Source of the DNA: Arthrobacter sp. HY1533
Lineage (GTDB): Bacteria; Actinomycetota; Actinomycetes; Actinomycetales; Micrococcaceae
NCBI RefSeq assembly: GCF_027568515.1
Contig: NZ_JANKZF010000011.1
Location: 42,566 to 106,565, forward strand
DNA: 64,000 bases
Direction of reading: 5' to 3'
Position 1 is the stretch's first letter, and each line of letters starts with the position of its first letter. Below, piece by piece: positions 1 through 7,626 of the stretch. The notes under the pieces were generated by a model, which was given only the letters and a program-made list of their open reading frames with translations, was not told the origin of the DNA and made no database searches. The position numbers and the translations under genes are program-made.

Positions 1-929
1 CCCCCGGCGCGGGAGCACGGCACGGCGGCCCGGCCCCATCCGGCGGCGCGGCCCTGCTGCTGGTCAATCCGACCTCCGGCCGCGGCCGCGGGCTGCGGCT
101 GCTGCCACGGACGGCCGAGGCATTGCGCTCCGCCGGATACCGCCTCGAGGTGTCCACCACCGAAAGCCTGGCCGACGCCACGGAGCAGGCGCGCCGGGCG
201 CCGGCCGGAACCCTCGTGGCAGTCCTGGGTGGTGACGGCTTCCTGGGCGCCGCCGCAACAGGGGCGGGCGAGTCGGGCGCCGTCGTGCTCCCCCTGGCCG
301 GTGGACGAGGCAACGACACTGTGCGCCGGCTGGGACTGGCCCTTGACCCGGTCAAGGCCGTCCAGTCCATTGACCGCCTGGCCGTGCGCGAAATTGACCT
401 GGGCCTGGCCAACGGACGTCCTTACCTGGGCGTGGCCAACGTGGGCTTCGACGGCCTCGCCAACGAATACGGCAACAATGCGCGCCTGAACCTGGGCCCG
501 TTCGTGTACCTGTACGGCGGCATCAAGGCCTTCCTTGAGTGGAAGGACGTGACCTTCACGGTGTCCGTGGACGGCCGGGAAACCACCTTTCCGGGGTGGT
601 TTGTGGCCGTGGGCAATGTGGGCCAGTACGGGGGAGGGCTGCGGATCTGCCCGCAGGCCGCGGCCGACGACGGATTGCTGGACGTGGTGTCGCTGGGCCG
701 GGCCACGGTGCTCGGGGTGGCGGCCACGTTCCTGCGCTCCTACAGGGGCGGCCACCTGGGCCAGGCCAACATCAGCTTTGCCAGGGGCAGCGCCGTCACC
801 ATCAGTGCCAGCAAGCCGCTGAACCTCTATGCCGACGGGGAAAGGGTGGCTGCCCTGCCCGCCCGGATGGAAATCGCCCCCCGGGCCGTGCGGGTCCTTG
901 TCCCTGCGGGGTCGGCCGCCCTTTCCTGA
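1..929 (+). CDS. Diacylglycerol/lipid kinase family protein, 5'-truncated
   Basis: The frame is open from the first bases of the window, so the true start lies upstream. Near bases 54-92 it encodes LLLVNPTSGRGRG, the nucleotide-binding entry motif of the DAGK catalytic domain, followed near base 230 by GGDGFLGAA, the glycine-rich GGDGT-type loop (Phe replaces Thr). A downstream RICPQAAADDGLLDVV segment is the usual C-terminal half signature of the DagK/YegS/BmrU group. Family members phosphorylate diacylglycerol or related lipids at the cytoplasmic membrane face using ATP. The substrate cannot be told from sequence. It ends 6 bp before the convergent Lrp-type gene. Family assignment is firm; substrate is unknown. 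Confidence 0.85.
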   Translation, partial: PGAGARHGGPAPSGGAALLLVNPTSGRGRGLRLLPRTAEALRSAGYRLEVSTTESLADATEQARRAPAGTLVAVLGGDGFLGAAATGAGESGAVVLPLAGGRGNDTVRRLGLALDPVKAVQSIDRLAVREIDLGLANGRPYLGVANVGFDGLANEYGNNARLNLGPFVYLYGGIKAFLEWKDVTFTVSVDGRETTFPGWFVAVGNVGQYGGGLRICPQAAADDGLLDVVSLGRATVLGVAATFLRSYRGGHLGQANISFARGSAVTISASKPLNLYADGERVAALPARMEIAPRAVRVLVPAGSAALS

Positions 930-935
930 GCCGCC

Positions 936-1388
936 TCAGCGGGTGTCCAGGTCCTCAAAGATCAAGAATGTCTGGGTGTCCAGCACGCCTGGCATGGACT
1001 GCAGCGTATCGAAGATGACCCGGCGCAGGCCCACGTTGTCCTCGGCCCGCACCAGCAGGATGACGTCGAAGTCGCCGCCCACCAGGGCAATGTGCGCCAC
1101 CTCCGGAATGGCGCGCAGCTCCTCACGCAGCTCCCGCCACGAATGCTGGCTGACCTTCAGGGTGACGTAGGCGCTGGACTTCAGCCCGGCCTTGACCGGA
1201 TCCACGAGCGCCGTGAACTTGGTCAGGACGCCGGACTCCGTGAGACGGGATATCCGTGAATACGCGTGGGCGCGGGAGATGTGGACCTCGGCGGCCACGG
1301 CGCTGACGGACATGCGCCCGTCCCGGACCAGTTCGGCAATGATGCGCCTGTCCACCTCGTCCAGCGGCACGGCAGCCTGCTCTTCCAT
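936..1388 (-). CDS. Lrp/AsnC-family transcriptional regulator (BkdR-like)
   Basis: A 150-residue protein with an N-terminal winged helix-turn-helix (LDEVDRRIIAELVRDGRMSV...ISRLTESGVL) and a C-terminal RAM ligand-binding domain (VGGDFDVILLVRAED). Size and order match Lrp/AsnC regulators, which sense amino acids or derived acids. The start at 1388 is preferred because AAGGAG lies 5-10 bases upstream; the frame stays open further upstream but with no ribosome site and non-family sequence. It is transcribed away from the branched-chain 2-oxoacid dehydrogenase operon, the arrangement of bkdR/bkd in other bacteria, so control of that operon is inferred. Confidence 0.88.
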   Translation of the reverse strand: MEEQAAVPLDEVDRRIIAELVRDGRMSVSAVAAEVHISRAHAYSRISRLTESGVLTKFTALVDPVKAGLKSSAYVTLKVSQHSWRELREELRAIPEVAHIALVGGDFDVILLVRAEDNVGLRRVIFDTLQSMPGVLDTQTFLIFEDLDTR

Positions 1389-1495
1389 GGGACTCCTTGT
1401 GCGGCTGTGCGGAACCCGGCCGCCGCGGTGCGCGGCGCCGAGACAAGCTGTGCGGGCAATGCGCCCATTGCCGGGCATGTGTCTTTCACGCTAGA

Positions 1496-1567
1496 GGTTT
1501 CAGATCAAAAGATCCAGAGTTTTGCGGACTTGTGGCGACGTTCCGCCATGGATCACATACTGAAACC
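1496..1567. promoter_or_regulatory. Candidate Lrp operator pair in the bkd divergent region
   Basis: The divergent promoter region carries GGTTTCAG at 1496-1503 and its exact reverse complement CTGAAACC at 1560-1567, with an A/T-rich GATCAAAAGATC between them. Lrp-type regulators often bind paired sites several helical turns apart; these half-sites start 64 bp apart. Function is inferred only from position and symmetry. Confidence 0.4.
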
Positions 1568-1615
1568 AACAGAACATCTTTGCTGATGCGCCACCTTTGA
1601 AGGAGGGCGAGTTCA

Positions 1616-2791
1616 ATGACGAACCATCCGGAATTCCTGAACCACCCGGGAAATGCCGCCCTGAAGGCGGGAAGCAACAGCCTGCAGGGCGAGTACCTGC
1701 TGCCGTCCACCGACGCCGTCCGGCTTATCAACTCCGACGGCACCGCACACACAGGCACCAAGTACAAGGAAACATACGCACTGCCAGACGCCCAGAGGCT
1801 GCTGCAGGGCTACGGGGAGCTGGTCATGGGCCGGCGGATCAACGAGCAGGCCGGCGCCCTGGTGCGGCAGGGGCGGATGGCGGTGTACCCGTCGTCGTTC
1901 GGGCAGGAGGCCTGCCAGGTGGCGGCAACCATGTGCCTGCGCGGCAGCGACTGGCTGTTCCCCACCTACCGCGACACCGTGGCCGTGCTGGGCCGCGGCG
2001 TGCCGCCCATGGAGGCCTTCGAGGCGCTGCGAGGCGACTGGCACAGCGGCTTCGACCCCCTTGAGCACCGCACCGCCCTGCCCGCCACACCGCTGGCCAC
2101 CCAGCTGCTGCACGCCGTTGGCGTGGCCCACGCGGCCAAGCTCCGCGGCGAGGACACGGTGGTGCTGGCCCTGTGCGGGGACGGCGCCACGAGTGAGGGC
2201 GACTTCCACGTGGCCCTGAACTTTGCCGCCGTCTTCCACGTCCCGGCCGTCTTCCTGGTGCAGAACAACCAGTACGCCATCTCCGTCCCGCTCATTCACC
2301 AGAGCGTGGCGCCGTCGCTGGCCCACAAGGCCATTGGCTATGGCATGCCGGGTGAGCGCGTGGACGGCAACGACCTCGCCGCGCTGCTGGCCGTGCTGGG
2401 CAGTGCCGTGGACAGGGCGCGCAACGGCGGCGGGCCCGCCCTCATCGAGGCCCACACCTACCGGATGGAGGCGCACACCAACGCCGACGACGCCACCCGC
2501 TACCGTTCCGCCGCCGAGGTGGCCCAGTGGGCGCCGCGGGACCCCCTGCTGCGGCTGGAAAAATACCTGCACGACGCCGGGACCCTGGGTTCCGCCGACG
2601 CGGCCGGTTTCGCTGCGGCCGCGGAGGAGACGGCCAAGGCACTGCGGGACGGCCTGAACGCCCCCACCGAGCCGGACCCGCTGGACATGTTCCGCTTCGT
2701 CTTCAGCGAACCCACGGCCCAGTTGCAGGAACAAGGCAGGCAGCTCGCGGCCGAACTCGCCGCCGCTTCCACGGAAGGCGGCCGGCCATGA
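1616..2791 (+). CDS. bkdA: 2-oxoacid dehydrogenase E1 component, alpha subunit
   Basis: A 391-residue thiamine-diphosphate enzyme subunit. The TPP-binding motif runs from GDGATSEGDFH (about residue 188) to QNNQYAIS (about residue 216). The E1 alpha/beta heterotetramer decarboxylates 2-oxoacids and passes the acyl group to the E2 lipoyl arm. The start follows GAAGGAGGG at ideal spacing. It overlaps the E1 beta gene by ATGA. The divergent Lrp regulator favours branched-chain oxoacids from Val/Leu/Ile; pyruvate or acetoin remain possible because family members are similar. No E3 gene is adjacent, so E3 must come from elsewhere. Confidence 0.87.
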   Translation: MTNHPEFLNHPGNAALKAGSNSLQGEYLLPSTDAVRLINSDGTAHTGTKYKETYALPDAQRLLQGYGELVMGRRINEQAGALVRQGRMAVYPSSFGQEACQVAATMCLRGSDWLFPTYRDTVAVLGRGVPPMEAFEALRGDWHSGFDPLEHRTALPATPLATQLLHAVGVAHAAKLRGEDTVVLALCGDGATSEGDFHVALNFAAVFHVPAVFLVQNNQYAISVPLIHQSVAPSLAHKAIGYGMPGERVDGNDLAALLAVLGSAVDRARNGGGPALIEAHTYRMEAHTNADDATRYRSAAEVAQWAPRDPLLRLEKYLHDAGTLGSADAAGFAAAAEETAKALRDGLNAPTEPDPLDMFRFVFSEPTAQLQEQGRQLAAELAAASTEGGRP

Positions 2792-3858
2792 CGGCAACCC
2801 CAGCCGTGGAAGCCCCGGAACTCTCAGGTGTGCAAAGCCTGACGTTCGCCAAGGCCCTGACCCTGGCCATGGCCGATGCCATGGAGGCCGACAACTCCGT
2901 GGTGGTCTTCGGCGAGGACGTGGGAAAGCTCGGCGGCGTGTTCCGGGTGACCGACGGGCTGACCGCCCGCTTCGGCGAGGAGCGCTGCTTTGACACGCCT
3001 CTGGCGGAATCCGGGATCGTGGGCATGGCCACCGGCATGGCCATCAACGGCATGCGCCCTGTGGTGGAGATGCAGTTCGATGCCTTTGCCTACCCCGCCT
3101 TTGAACAGATCACCAGCCACGTGGCAAAAATGGGCAACCGCACGCGCGGCCGGGTCCGCCTGCCGCTGGTCATCCGCATCCCGTACGCAGGCGGCATTGG
3201 CGGGGTGGAGCACCACTGCGATTCCTCCGAAGGGCACTACGCCCACACCCCGGGACTCGTGGTGCTGACGCCGTCGAACGTTGCGGACGCCTACACAATG
3301 CTGCGCGACGCCATCGCCTCCCCGGACCCCGTGGTGTTCATGGAGCCCAAGAAGTTGTACTTCTCCAAGGCCGAGGTGGACCTGGATGCGCTGCGCTCCC
3401 GCTACGATGCGGCCGGCAGGCTGGACCGGGCGGACACCGTGCCCTCCGGCATTGGGCATGCCGCCGTGCTGCGCGAGGGCACCGATGCAACGCTCATCGC
3501 CTACGGGCCGTCGGTGGCCCCGGCGCTCGCCGCCGCGGAGACTGCCGCGGCCGAGGGGCGTTCCCTTCAGGTGGTGGATGTGCGCTCCCTGGTCCCGTTC
3601 GACGACGAAACCGTCAACGCCGCCGTCAGGTCCACGGGCCGGGCCGTGGTCATTGCCGAGGCGCCGGGCTTCGCCTCGATGGCCTCGGAGATCGCGGCCA
3701 GGATCCAGGAGCATTGCTTCCATTCACTGGCCGCCCCCGTGCTGCGCGTGACCGGATTCGACATCCCCTACCCGCCGCCGCGCCTGGAGAAGCACTTTCT
3801 GCCGGGTGTGGACAGAATTCTTGACGCCGTGGACCGGCTCCAATGGGAGGAATCATGA
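2788..3858 (+). CDS. bkdB: 2-oxoacid dehydrogenase E1 component, beta subunit
   Basis: A 356-residue transketolase-like subunit beginning MTATPAVEAPELSGVQSLTF. It has the beta-subunit landmarks VVFGEDVGKLGGVFRVTDGL, the DTPLAESGIVGMATGMA segment and GGVEHHCDSSEGHYAHTPGL near residue 140, which help shape the active site with E1 alpha. The ATG at 2788 overlaps the E1 alpha stop (ATGA), implying translational coupling; the frame is open further upstream only as an overlap with E1 alpha. Its own stop overlaps the E2 start in the same way. Substrate preference is inferred as for E1 alpha. Confidence 0.87.
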   Translation: MTATPAVEAPELSGVQSLTFAKALTLAMADAMEADNSVVVFGEDVGKLGGVFRVTDGLTARFGEERCFDTPLAESGIVGMATGMAINGMRPVVEMQFDAFAYPAFEQITSHVAKMGNRTRGRVRLPLVIRIPYAGGIGGVEHHCDSSEGHYAHTPGLVVLTPSNVADAYTMLRDAIASPDPVVFMEPKKLYFSKAEVDLDALRSRYDAAGRLDRADTVPSGIGHAAVLREGTDATLIAYGPSVAPALAAAETAAAEGRSLQVVDVRSLVPFDDETVNAAVRSTGRAVVIAEAPGFASMASEIAARIQEHCFHSLAAPVLRVTGFDIPYPPPRLEKHFLPGVDRILDAVDRLQWEES

Positions 3859-5201
3859 ACGGACAGGTGTTCCTGCTGCCGGATTTGGGTGAGGGCCTGG
3901 TCGAGGCCGAGATTGTGCGCTGGCTCGTGGAGGTGGGGGACACCGTCCGGGTGGACCAGCCCCTGGCCGAGGTGGAAACGGCAAAGTCAGTGGTGGAGGT
4001 GCCCTCGCCCTACGCCGGCACGGTGGCCACGCTGCACGGCGCCGAGGGCAGCACGCTGGAAGTGGGCAAGCCGCTGGCCACGATTGCGGCCGATGAGGCT
4101 GGGGTGCCCGACGCCGGGGTGCCCAGCCCGGTAGCCGAGGACTCCGCGGGTCCCGAAGGCTCCGGCAACGTGCTGATTGGCTACGGAACGTCCGGCACGG
4201 ATGGCCCGGGCCGCAGCCGGCCGCCAGTGGTGGCCGCGGCACGGCAGGCGCCCCTTGTGGTCTCGCCCGTGGTGCGCAAGCTGGCCCACGACCACGGGAT
4301 TGCCTTGGCCGGCATCCCCGGCACGGGCCCTGACGGGCTGATCCTGCGGGCGGACGTGCAGGCCGCCATCGCCGCCGTTGAACCGCCCGCCGCGCCGGCC
4401 GCACCGGCGGAACCGCCTGTGGCGCCGCAACAAGCGGAACCACGGCGGGAGGCGGCGGAAGCGCCTGCGCCTGCGTCCGGCGTCGTGGACCAGCGCACCG
4501 GGCTTGCAGTGATGTCCAGGACACCCCTGACCGGGCTGCGGAAGGCGGCGGCCGAGGCCATGGTGCGCAGCCGCCGGGAGATACCCGAGGCCACCGTCTG
4601 GGTGGATGTGGACGCCACGGCGCTGCTGGAGCTGCGTGCCGGGATGCAGGCGCAGGGCTCGGCGCCGGGCCTGCTGGCCTTTGTCACGCGGTTTGTCGTG
4701 GCCGGGCTGGCCCGCTTCCCGCAGCTGAACATGCAGCTGGCCGGCGACGGCGGAACGGACTCCGTGGTGGAGTTCGCCGGCATCAACCTGGGCTTCGCCA
4801 CGCAAACCGAACGCGGGCTCGTGGTGCCTGTGCTCCGCAACGCCCAGGGCCGCAGTGCCAGGGAACTCGACGCGGCCATCCGCGGGCTCACCGCCAGGGC
4901 ATTGGAGGGGCATGCCGGGCCGGGCGAGCTGGGCGGCGGCACGTTCACCATCAACAACTACGGCGTGCTGGGCGTGGACGGCTCGGCCGCCATCATCAAC
5001 CACCCGGAGGCGGCCATGCTGGGCCTGGGCCGCATCATGGACAAGCCGTGGGTGGTGGACGGGGAACTGTGCGTGCGCAAGATGACGGAGCTGACCCTGG
5101 CCTTTGACCACAGGGTCTGCGACGGGGCAGTGGCCGCCGGCTTCCTGCGCTTCGTGGCCGACGCCATGGAAAACCCGGCGGCGGTGCTGGCCGACTTGTA
5201 G
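3855..5201 (+). CDS. bkdC: Dihydrolipoamide acyltransferase (E2)
   Basis: A 448-residue E2 with three classical parts: one lipoyl domain at the N-terminus with acceptor lysine K44 in ETAKSVVEV; a peripheral subunit-binding domain around residues 135-170 (SPVVRKLAHDHGIALAGIPG); and the acyltransferase core ending with the catalytic HRVCDG motif (H419, D423). Ala/Pro-rich linkers separate the parts. It transfers the acyl group from lipoate to CoA. GGGAGGA precedes the ATG at 3855; an ATG 12 bp earlier has no better support. The start overlaps the E1 beta stop by ATGA. It closes the three-gene operon. Confidence 0.88.
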   Translation: MNGQVFLLPDLGEGLVEAEIVRWLVEVGDTVRVDQPLAEVETAKSVVEVPSPYAGTVATLHGAEGSTLEVGKPLATIAADEAGVPDAGVPSPVAEDSAGPEGSGNVLIGYGTSGTDGPGRSRPPVVAAARQAPLVVSPVVRKLAHDHGIALAGIPGTGPDGLILRADVQAAIAAVEPPAAPAAPAEPPVAPQQAEPRREAAEAPAPASGVVDQRTGLAVMSRTPLTGLRKAAAEAMVRSRREIPEATVWVDVDATALLELRAGMQAQGSAPGLLAFVTRFVVAGLARFPQLNMQLAGDGGTDSVVEFAGINLGFATQTERGLVVPVLRNAQGRSARELDAAIRGLTARALEGHAGPGELGGGTFTINNYGVLGVDGSAAIINHPEAAMLGLGRIMDKPWVVDGELCVRKMTELTLAFDHRVCDGAVAAGFLRFVADAMENPAAVLADL

Positions 5202-5210
5202 GGTGGGGGC

Positions 5211-5936
5211 ATGGCAGAACAGCAGCCGGGGCCTGCCTCGGACGGCACCTGGCAGGACCTCGGTGGAGGCAGCTTTGTCCTCGCCAGCAGTGCCGCACGC
5301 GCCCTGGTGAACATCGGGCTCGTGGTGGGGCGTGAGCGGGCCCTGCTGGTGGACACCGGCTGCGGCCCCCGCCACGCCACCGAGATCCTGGCCGCCGTGC
5401 GGGCCCTCACCGCACTGCCACTCCTCGTGGTGAACACGCACGCCCACTGGGACCACTTCTTCGGCAACGCGGCGTTCCGGGATGCGGGCACCACAACCAT
5501 CTGGGCGCACGCCGCCGCTGCCCGGGCCATGGAACGCACGGGGGAGTCGCAGCGGGCCGAGGTGGCCGGCGTCGAGCCTGACATGGCGGCCGGCAGGGGA
5601 CCCGGCACGGAGATTGTGCTGCCCACACACCTGGTCCAGGAGGTGCCAGTGGTGTTGGACTTGGGCGGCACAGTGGTGGAACTGTTCACGCTGGGCCGCG
5701 GGCACACGGACGGCGACCTCATGGTGGGCGCTCCCGGCGTGCTGTTTGCCGGGGACGTGCTGGAGGAAGGCGCCGAGCCCCAGTTCGAGGACGCACACCC
5801 GCAGGAATGGGCCGCGGTGCTGCGCCGGCTTGGCACCATGGCTGCCAGGTACCCCGTCATGGTCCCCGGACACGGCCGCCCCGTGGACGCGGCCTTCGCG
5901 GCGGCCCTGGCGCCGGTTGTCCAGGCCCACAGCTAG
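5211..5936 (+). CDS. Metallo-beta-lactamase-fold hydrolase
   Basis: A 241-residue protein with the zinc-binding motif HAHWDH (H77, H79, D81, H82), a later GRGHTDGDLMV and VPGHGRPVDA, together the HxHxDH...H...D...H ligand set of the glyoxalase II-like superfamily. No signal peptide is visible, so it is probably cytoplasmic. GGTGGGGG precedes the ATG. It follows the E2 gene by only 9 bp and may be cotranscribed; a thioesterase or hydrolase side role in acyl-CoA metabolism would fit but is speculation. It is not predicted to be a true beta-lactamase. Confidence 0.8.
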   Translation: MAEQQPGPASDGTWQDLGGGSFVLASSAARALVNIGLVVGRERALLVDTGCGPRHATEILAAVRALTALPLLVVNTHAHWDHFFGNAAFRDAGTTTIWAHAAAARAMERTGESQRAEVAGVEPDMAAGRGPGTEIVLPTHLVQEVPVVLDLGGTVVELFTLGRGHTDGDLMVGAPGVLFAGDVLEEGAEPQFEDAHPQEWAAVLRRLGTMAARYPVMVPGHGRPVDAAFAAALAPVVQAHS

Positions 5937-5940
5937 ACCC

Positions 5941-6016
5941 TCCCTCACTTTTGGGGGTGTTTCGGGGAACGCTCCCTCACTTTCGGGGGTGTTTCGGGGA
6001 ACCCTCCCTCACCGCC
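5941..6016. repeat. 32-bp tandem repeat, about 2.4 copies
   Basis: Units at 5941-5972 and 5973-6004 are nearly identical (TCCCTCACTT..., GGGGGTGTTTCGGGGAAC...), followed by a partial third unit from 6005. The array begins 4 bp after the hydrolase stop and lies upstream of the MFS gene promoter. Each unit can pair weakly with itself but no terminator is obvious. Confidence 0.85.
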
Positions 6017-6076
6017 GGACCCCATGGCAGCGATGGCGTGCTTTCCGGCAGCGCAATCCCACCTCCGCGGCGGGTC

Positions 6077-6090
6077 TAGAGTGGGGACAG
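6077..6090 (+). promoter_or_regulatory. Leaderless -10 element of the MFS gene
   Basis: TAGAGT at 6077-6082 fits the actinobacterial TANNNT -10 and sits 7 nt before a GTG at 6090, so transcription would start at or next to the start codon. This decides the GTG over an upstream in-frame ATG at 6024, which would place the promoter inside the gene. Confidence 0.6.
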
Positions 6091-7286
6091 TGAGCAAGAA
6101 CGCCAAACCCGGAGACTTCAGCCTGTGGTCCATTGCCCTTCCGGCATTTGGGCCATCACTGCTTTTTGGCATTGGTGAAGGGGCCATCCTGCCCGTCATC
6201 CCGCTCATGGCACGTGAGATGGGCTCCTCGCTGGCAGGGGCATCACTGGTGGTGGCACTCATCGGCATCGGCTCCCTGGTCAGCAACATCCCGGCCTCAC
6301 TGATCACCGCAAAATTTGGCGAACGGCGCGGCATGGTGGGTGCGGCCGTGCTGAGCCTGGCAGCCATGCTCACCTGCGTGTTCGCACACAACATCTGGGC
6401 GCTCGCCGTGGGCGTGTTCCTCATTGGAGCCTCCGCAGCCGTGTTCAACCTGGCGCGGCAAAGCTACCTGACCGAGGCCGTGCCGCCGCTCATGCGCGCC
6501 CGCGCCATGTCCACCCTGGGCGGCGTGGGCCGGATCGGCCTGTTCGCGGGTCCCTTCATCGGCGCCCTGGCCATCCACCTCACGGAGCTGTCCGGGGCCT
6601 TCTGGGTTGCAGCAGTTGCCGTTGCCGCGGCCGGGGCTGTGGCATGGTGGCTGCCGGATCTGGAGCCCAGCGGCGGTCCGGCACCCACCGGCCCGGGCCC
6701 CACCGTGCGCTCGCTCATGGCCGCCCACAAACGTGTCTTTTTGACCGTGGGCATCGGCGTGCTGCTGGTCAGCGCCGTGCGCTCGTCACGGCAGGTGGTG
6801 GTGCCGCTGTGGGCCGACAACCTTGGCCTGAGCCCGGCGGCAACCTCGGTCATCTACGGGCTCTCCGGCGCGATCGACATGCTGGTGTTCTACCCCGCGG
6901 GCAAGGTCATGGACCGCAAGGGGCGTAACTGGGTTGCCGTCCCCTCCATGGTGCTCATGGGCGCGGCCCTGCTCCTGATCCCGCTGACCACCGGCGCCAC
7001 CACCCTGCTGCTGGCGGCCCTGCTCATCGGCTTCGGCAACGGGATTGGCTCAGGCCTGATCATGACCCTGGGCGCCGACTACTCGCCGCGCCACGGCCGC
7101 GCCCAGTTCCTGGGCATCTGGCGGTTCATGTCCGACGCCGGCGGGTCCAGCGGGCCTGCCCTCCTGGCCCTGCTCACGGCGGCCGTTTCGCTGTCCTTTG
7201 GCATTGCCGCCACGGGCGTCCTGGGCCTGGCCGCGGCGGCCGTGCTGGGCTACTGGGTGCCGCGGAACAAGGCAGTCCACCGCTAG
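6090..7286 (+). CDS. Major facilitator superfamily transporter
   Basis: A 398-residue, about 12-TM MFS protein starting MSKNAKPGDFSLWSIALPAF (GTG start). The GEGAILPVIPLMAREMG segment, the loop KFGERRG between TM2 and TM3 and the paired half KVMDRKGRNWVAVP in the second half are typical of drug/metabolite exporters with internal two-fold repeat. Substrate is unknown. No regulator is adjacent. The gene is transcribed from its own leaderless promoter and is followed by a 340-bp region without a large gene. Confidence 0.8.
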   Translation: MSKNAKPGDFSLWSIALPAFGPSLLFGIGEGAILPVIPLMAREMGSSLAGASLVVALIGIGSLVSNIPASLITAKFGERRGMVGAAVLSLAAMLTCVFAHNIWALAVGVFLIGASAAVFNLARQSYLTEAVPPLMRARAMSTLGGVGRIGLFAGPFIGALAIHLTELSGAFWVAAVAVAAAGAVAWWLPDLEPSGGPAPTGPGPTVRSLMAAHKRVFLTVGIGVLLVSAVRSSRQVVVPLWADNLGLSPAATSVIYGLSGAIDMLVFYPAGKVMDRKGRNWVAVPSMVLMGAALLLIPLTTGATTLLLAALLIGFGNGIGSGLIMTLGADYSPRHGRAQFLGIWRFMSDAGGSSGPALLALLTAAVSLSFGIAATGVLGLAAAAVLGYWVPRNKAVHR

Positions 7287-7625
7287 GGAGCAAGACGGCC
7301 CGCGCCAGGGGGATCCCTTGACTTCCGGCACGGGTGGGCCAAGGATGGGGCCATGGGGACTCAAATGGCAGCATCGTGGCAGGGATTGAAGGACAAGTTG
7401 GCCGGGGCATTCGCGCAGTGGGCCCGGCACAGGGCGCGGCTGCGGAAAGCCCGCACCGGCTGGCCCCTCGGGGAAAAGTCGTGGCCGGGGCCCTGGCTCC
7501 ACCGCTGACCGCACACTGACGGACGCCCCAGGTGACGGCCGGCCCCGCAAACGGCCGGGACGGCACCCACGGACAAGCCCAGAAAGTTTTTGACGCCCGG
7601 TAGCGGCGCCGCGAATCATGGGAGC
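7287..7625. other. Intergenic region with one small candidate ORF and a promoter
   Basis: This 339-bp stretch between the MFS and serine hydrolase genes has no large reading frame with family character. It holds a possible 51-codon ORF (7353-7508, listed separately) and, at its end, a promoter-like pair TTGACG (7590-7595) and AATCAT (7614-7619) with 18-bp spacing. No strong terminator hairpin was seen after the MFS stop. Confidence 0.5.
7353..7508 (+). CDS. Hypothetical small basic protein (51 aa)
   Basis: ATG 7353 is preceded by AAGGAT seven bases upstream. The frame encodes MGTQMAASWQGLKDKLAGAF followed by an Arg-rich stretch (QWARHRARLRKAR) and a Trp/Pro-rich tail. Third codon positions are strongly G/C as in real genes nearby. 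The central part could form an amphipathic cationic helix. No homologous family is recognised; it may be spurious. Confidence 0.3.
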   Translation: MGTQMAASWQGLKDKLAGAFAQWARHRARLRKARTGWPLGEKSWPGPWLHR

Positions 7626-7626
7626 A
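7590..7626 (+). promoter_or_regulatory. Promoter of the serine hydrolase gene
   Basis: TTGACG (7590-7595), an 18-bp spacer and AATCAT (7614-7619) stand 6 nt before the ATG at 7626. Together they suggest a leaderless or nearly leaderless transcript and support this start over an in-frame upstream ATG. Confidence 0.5.

Noticed and set aside
3987..5948. Long open frame of about 650 codons on the minus strand, antisense to E2 and the hydrolase
   Set aside because: Composition is His/Gly/Arg-rich with no family motifs; it is a by-product of G/C third-position bias in the genes on the plus strand.
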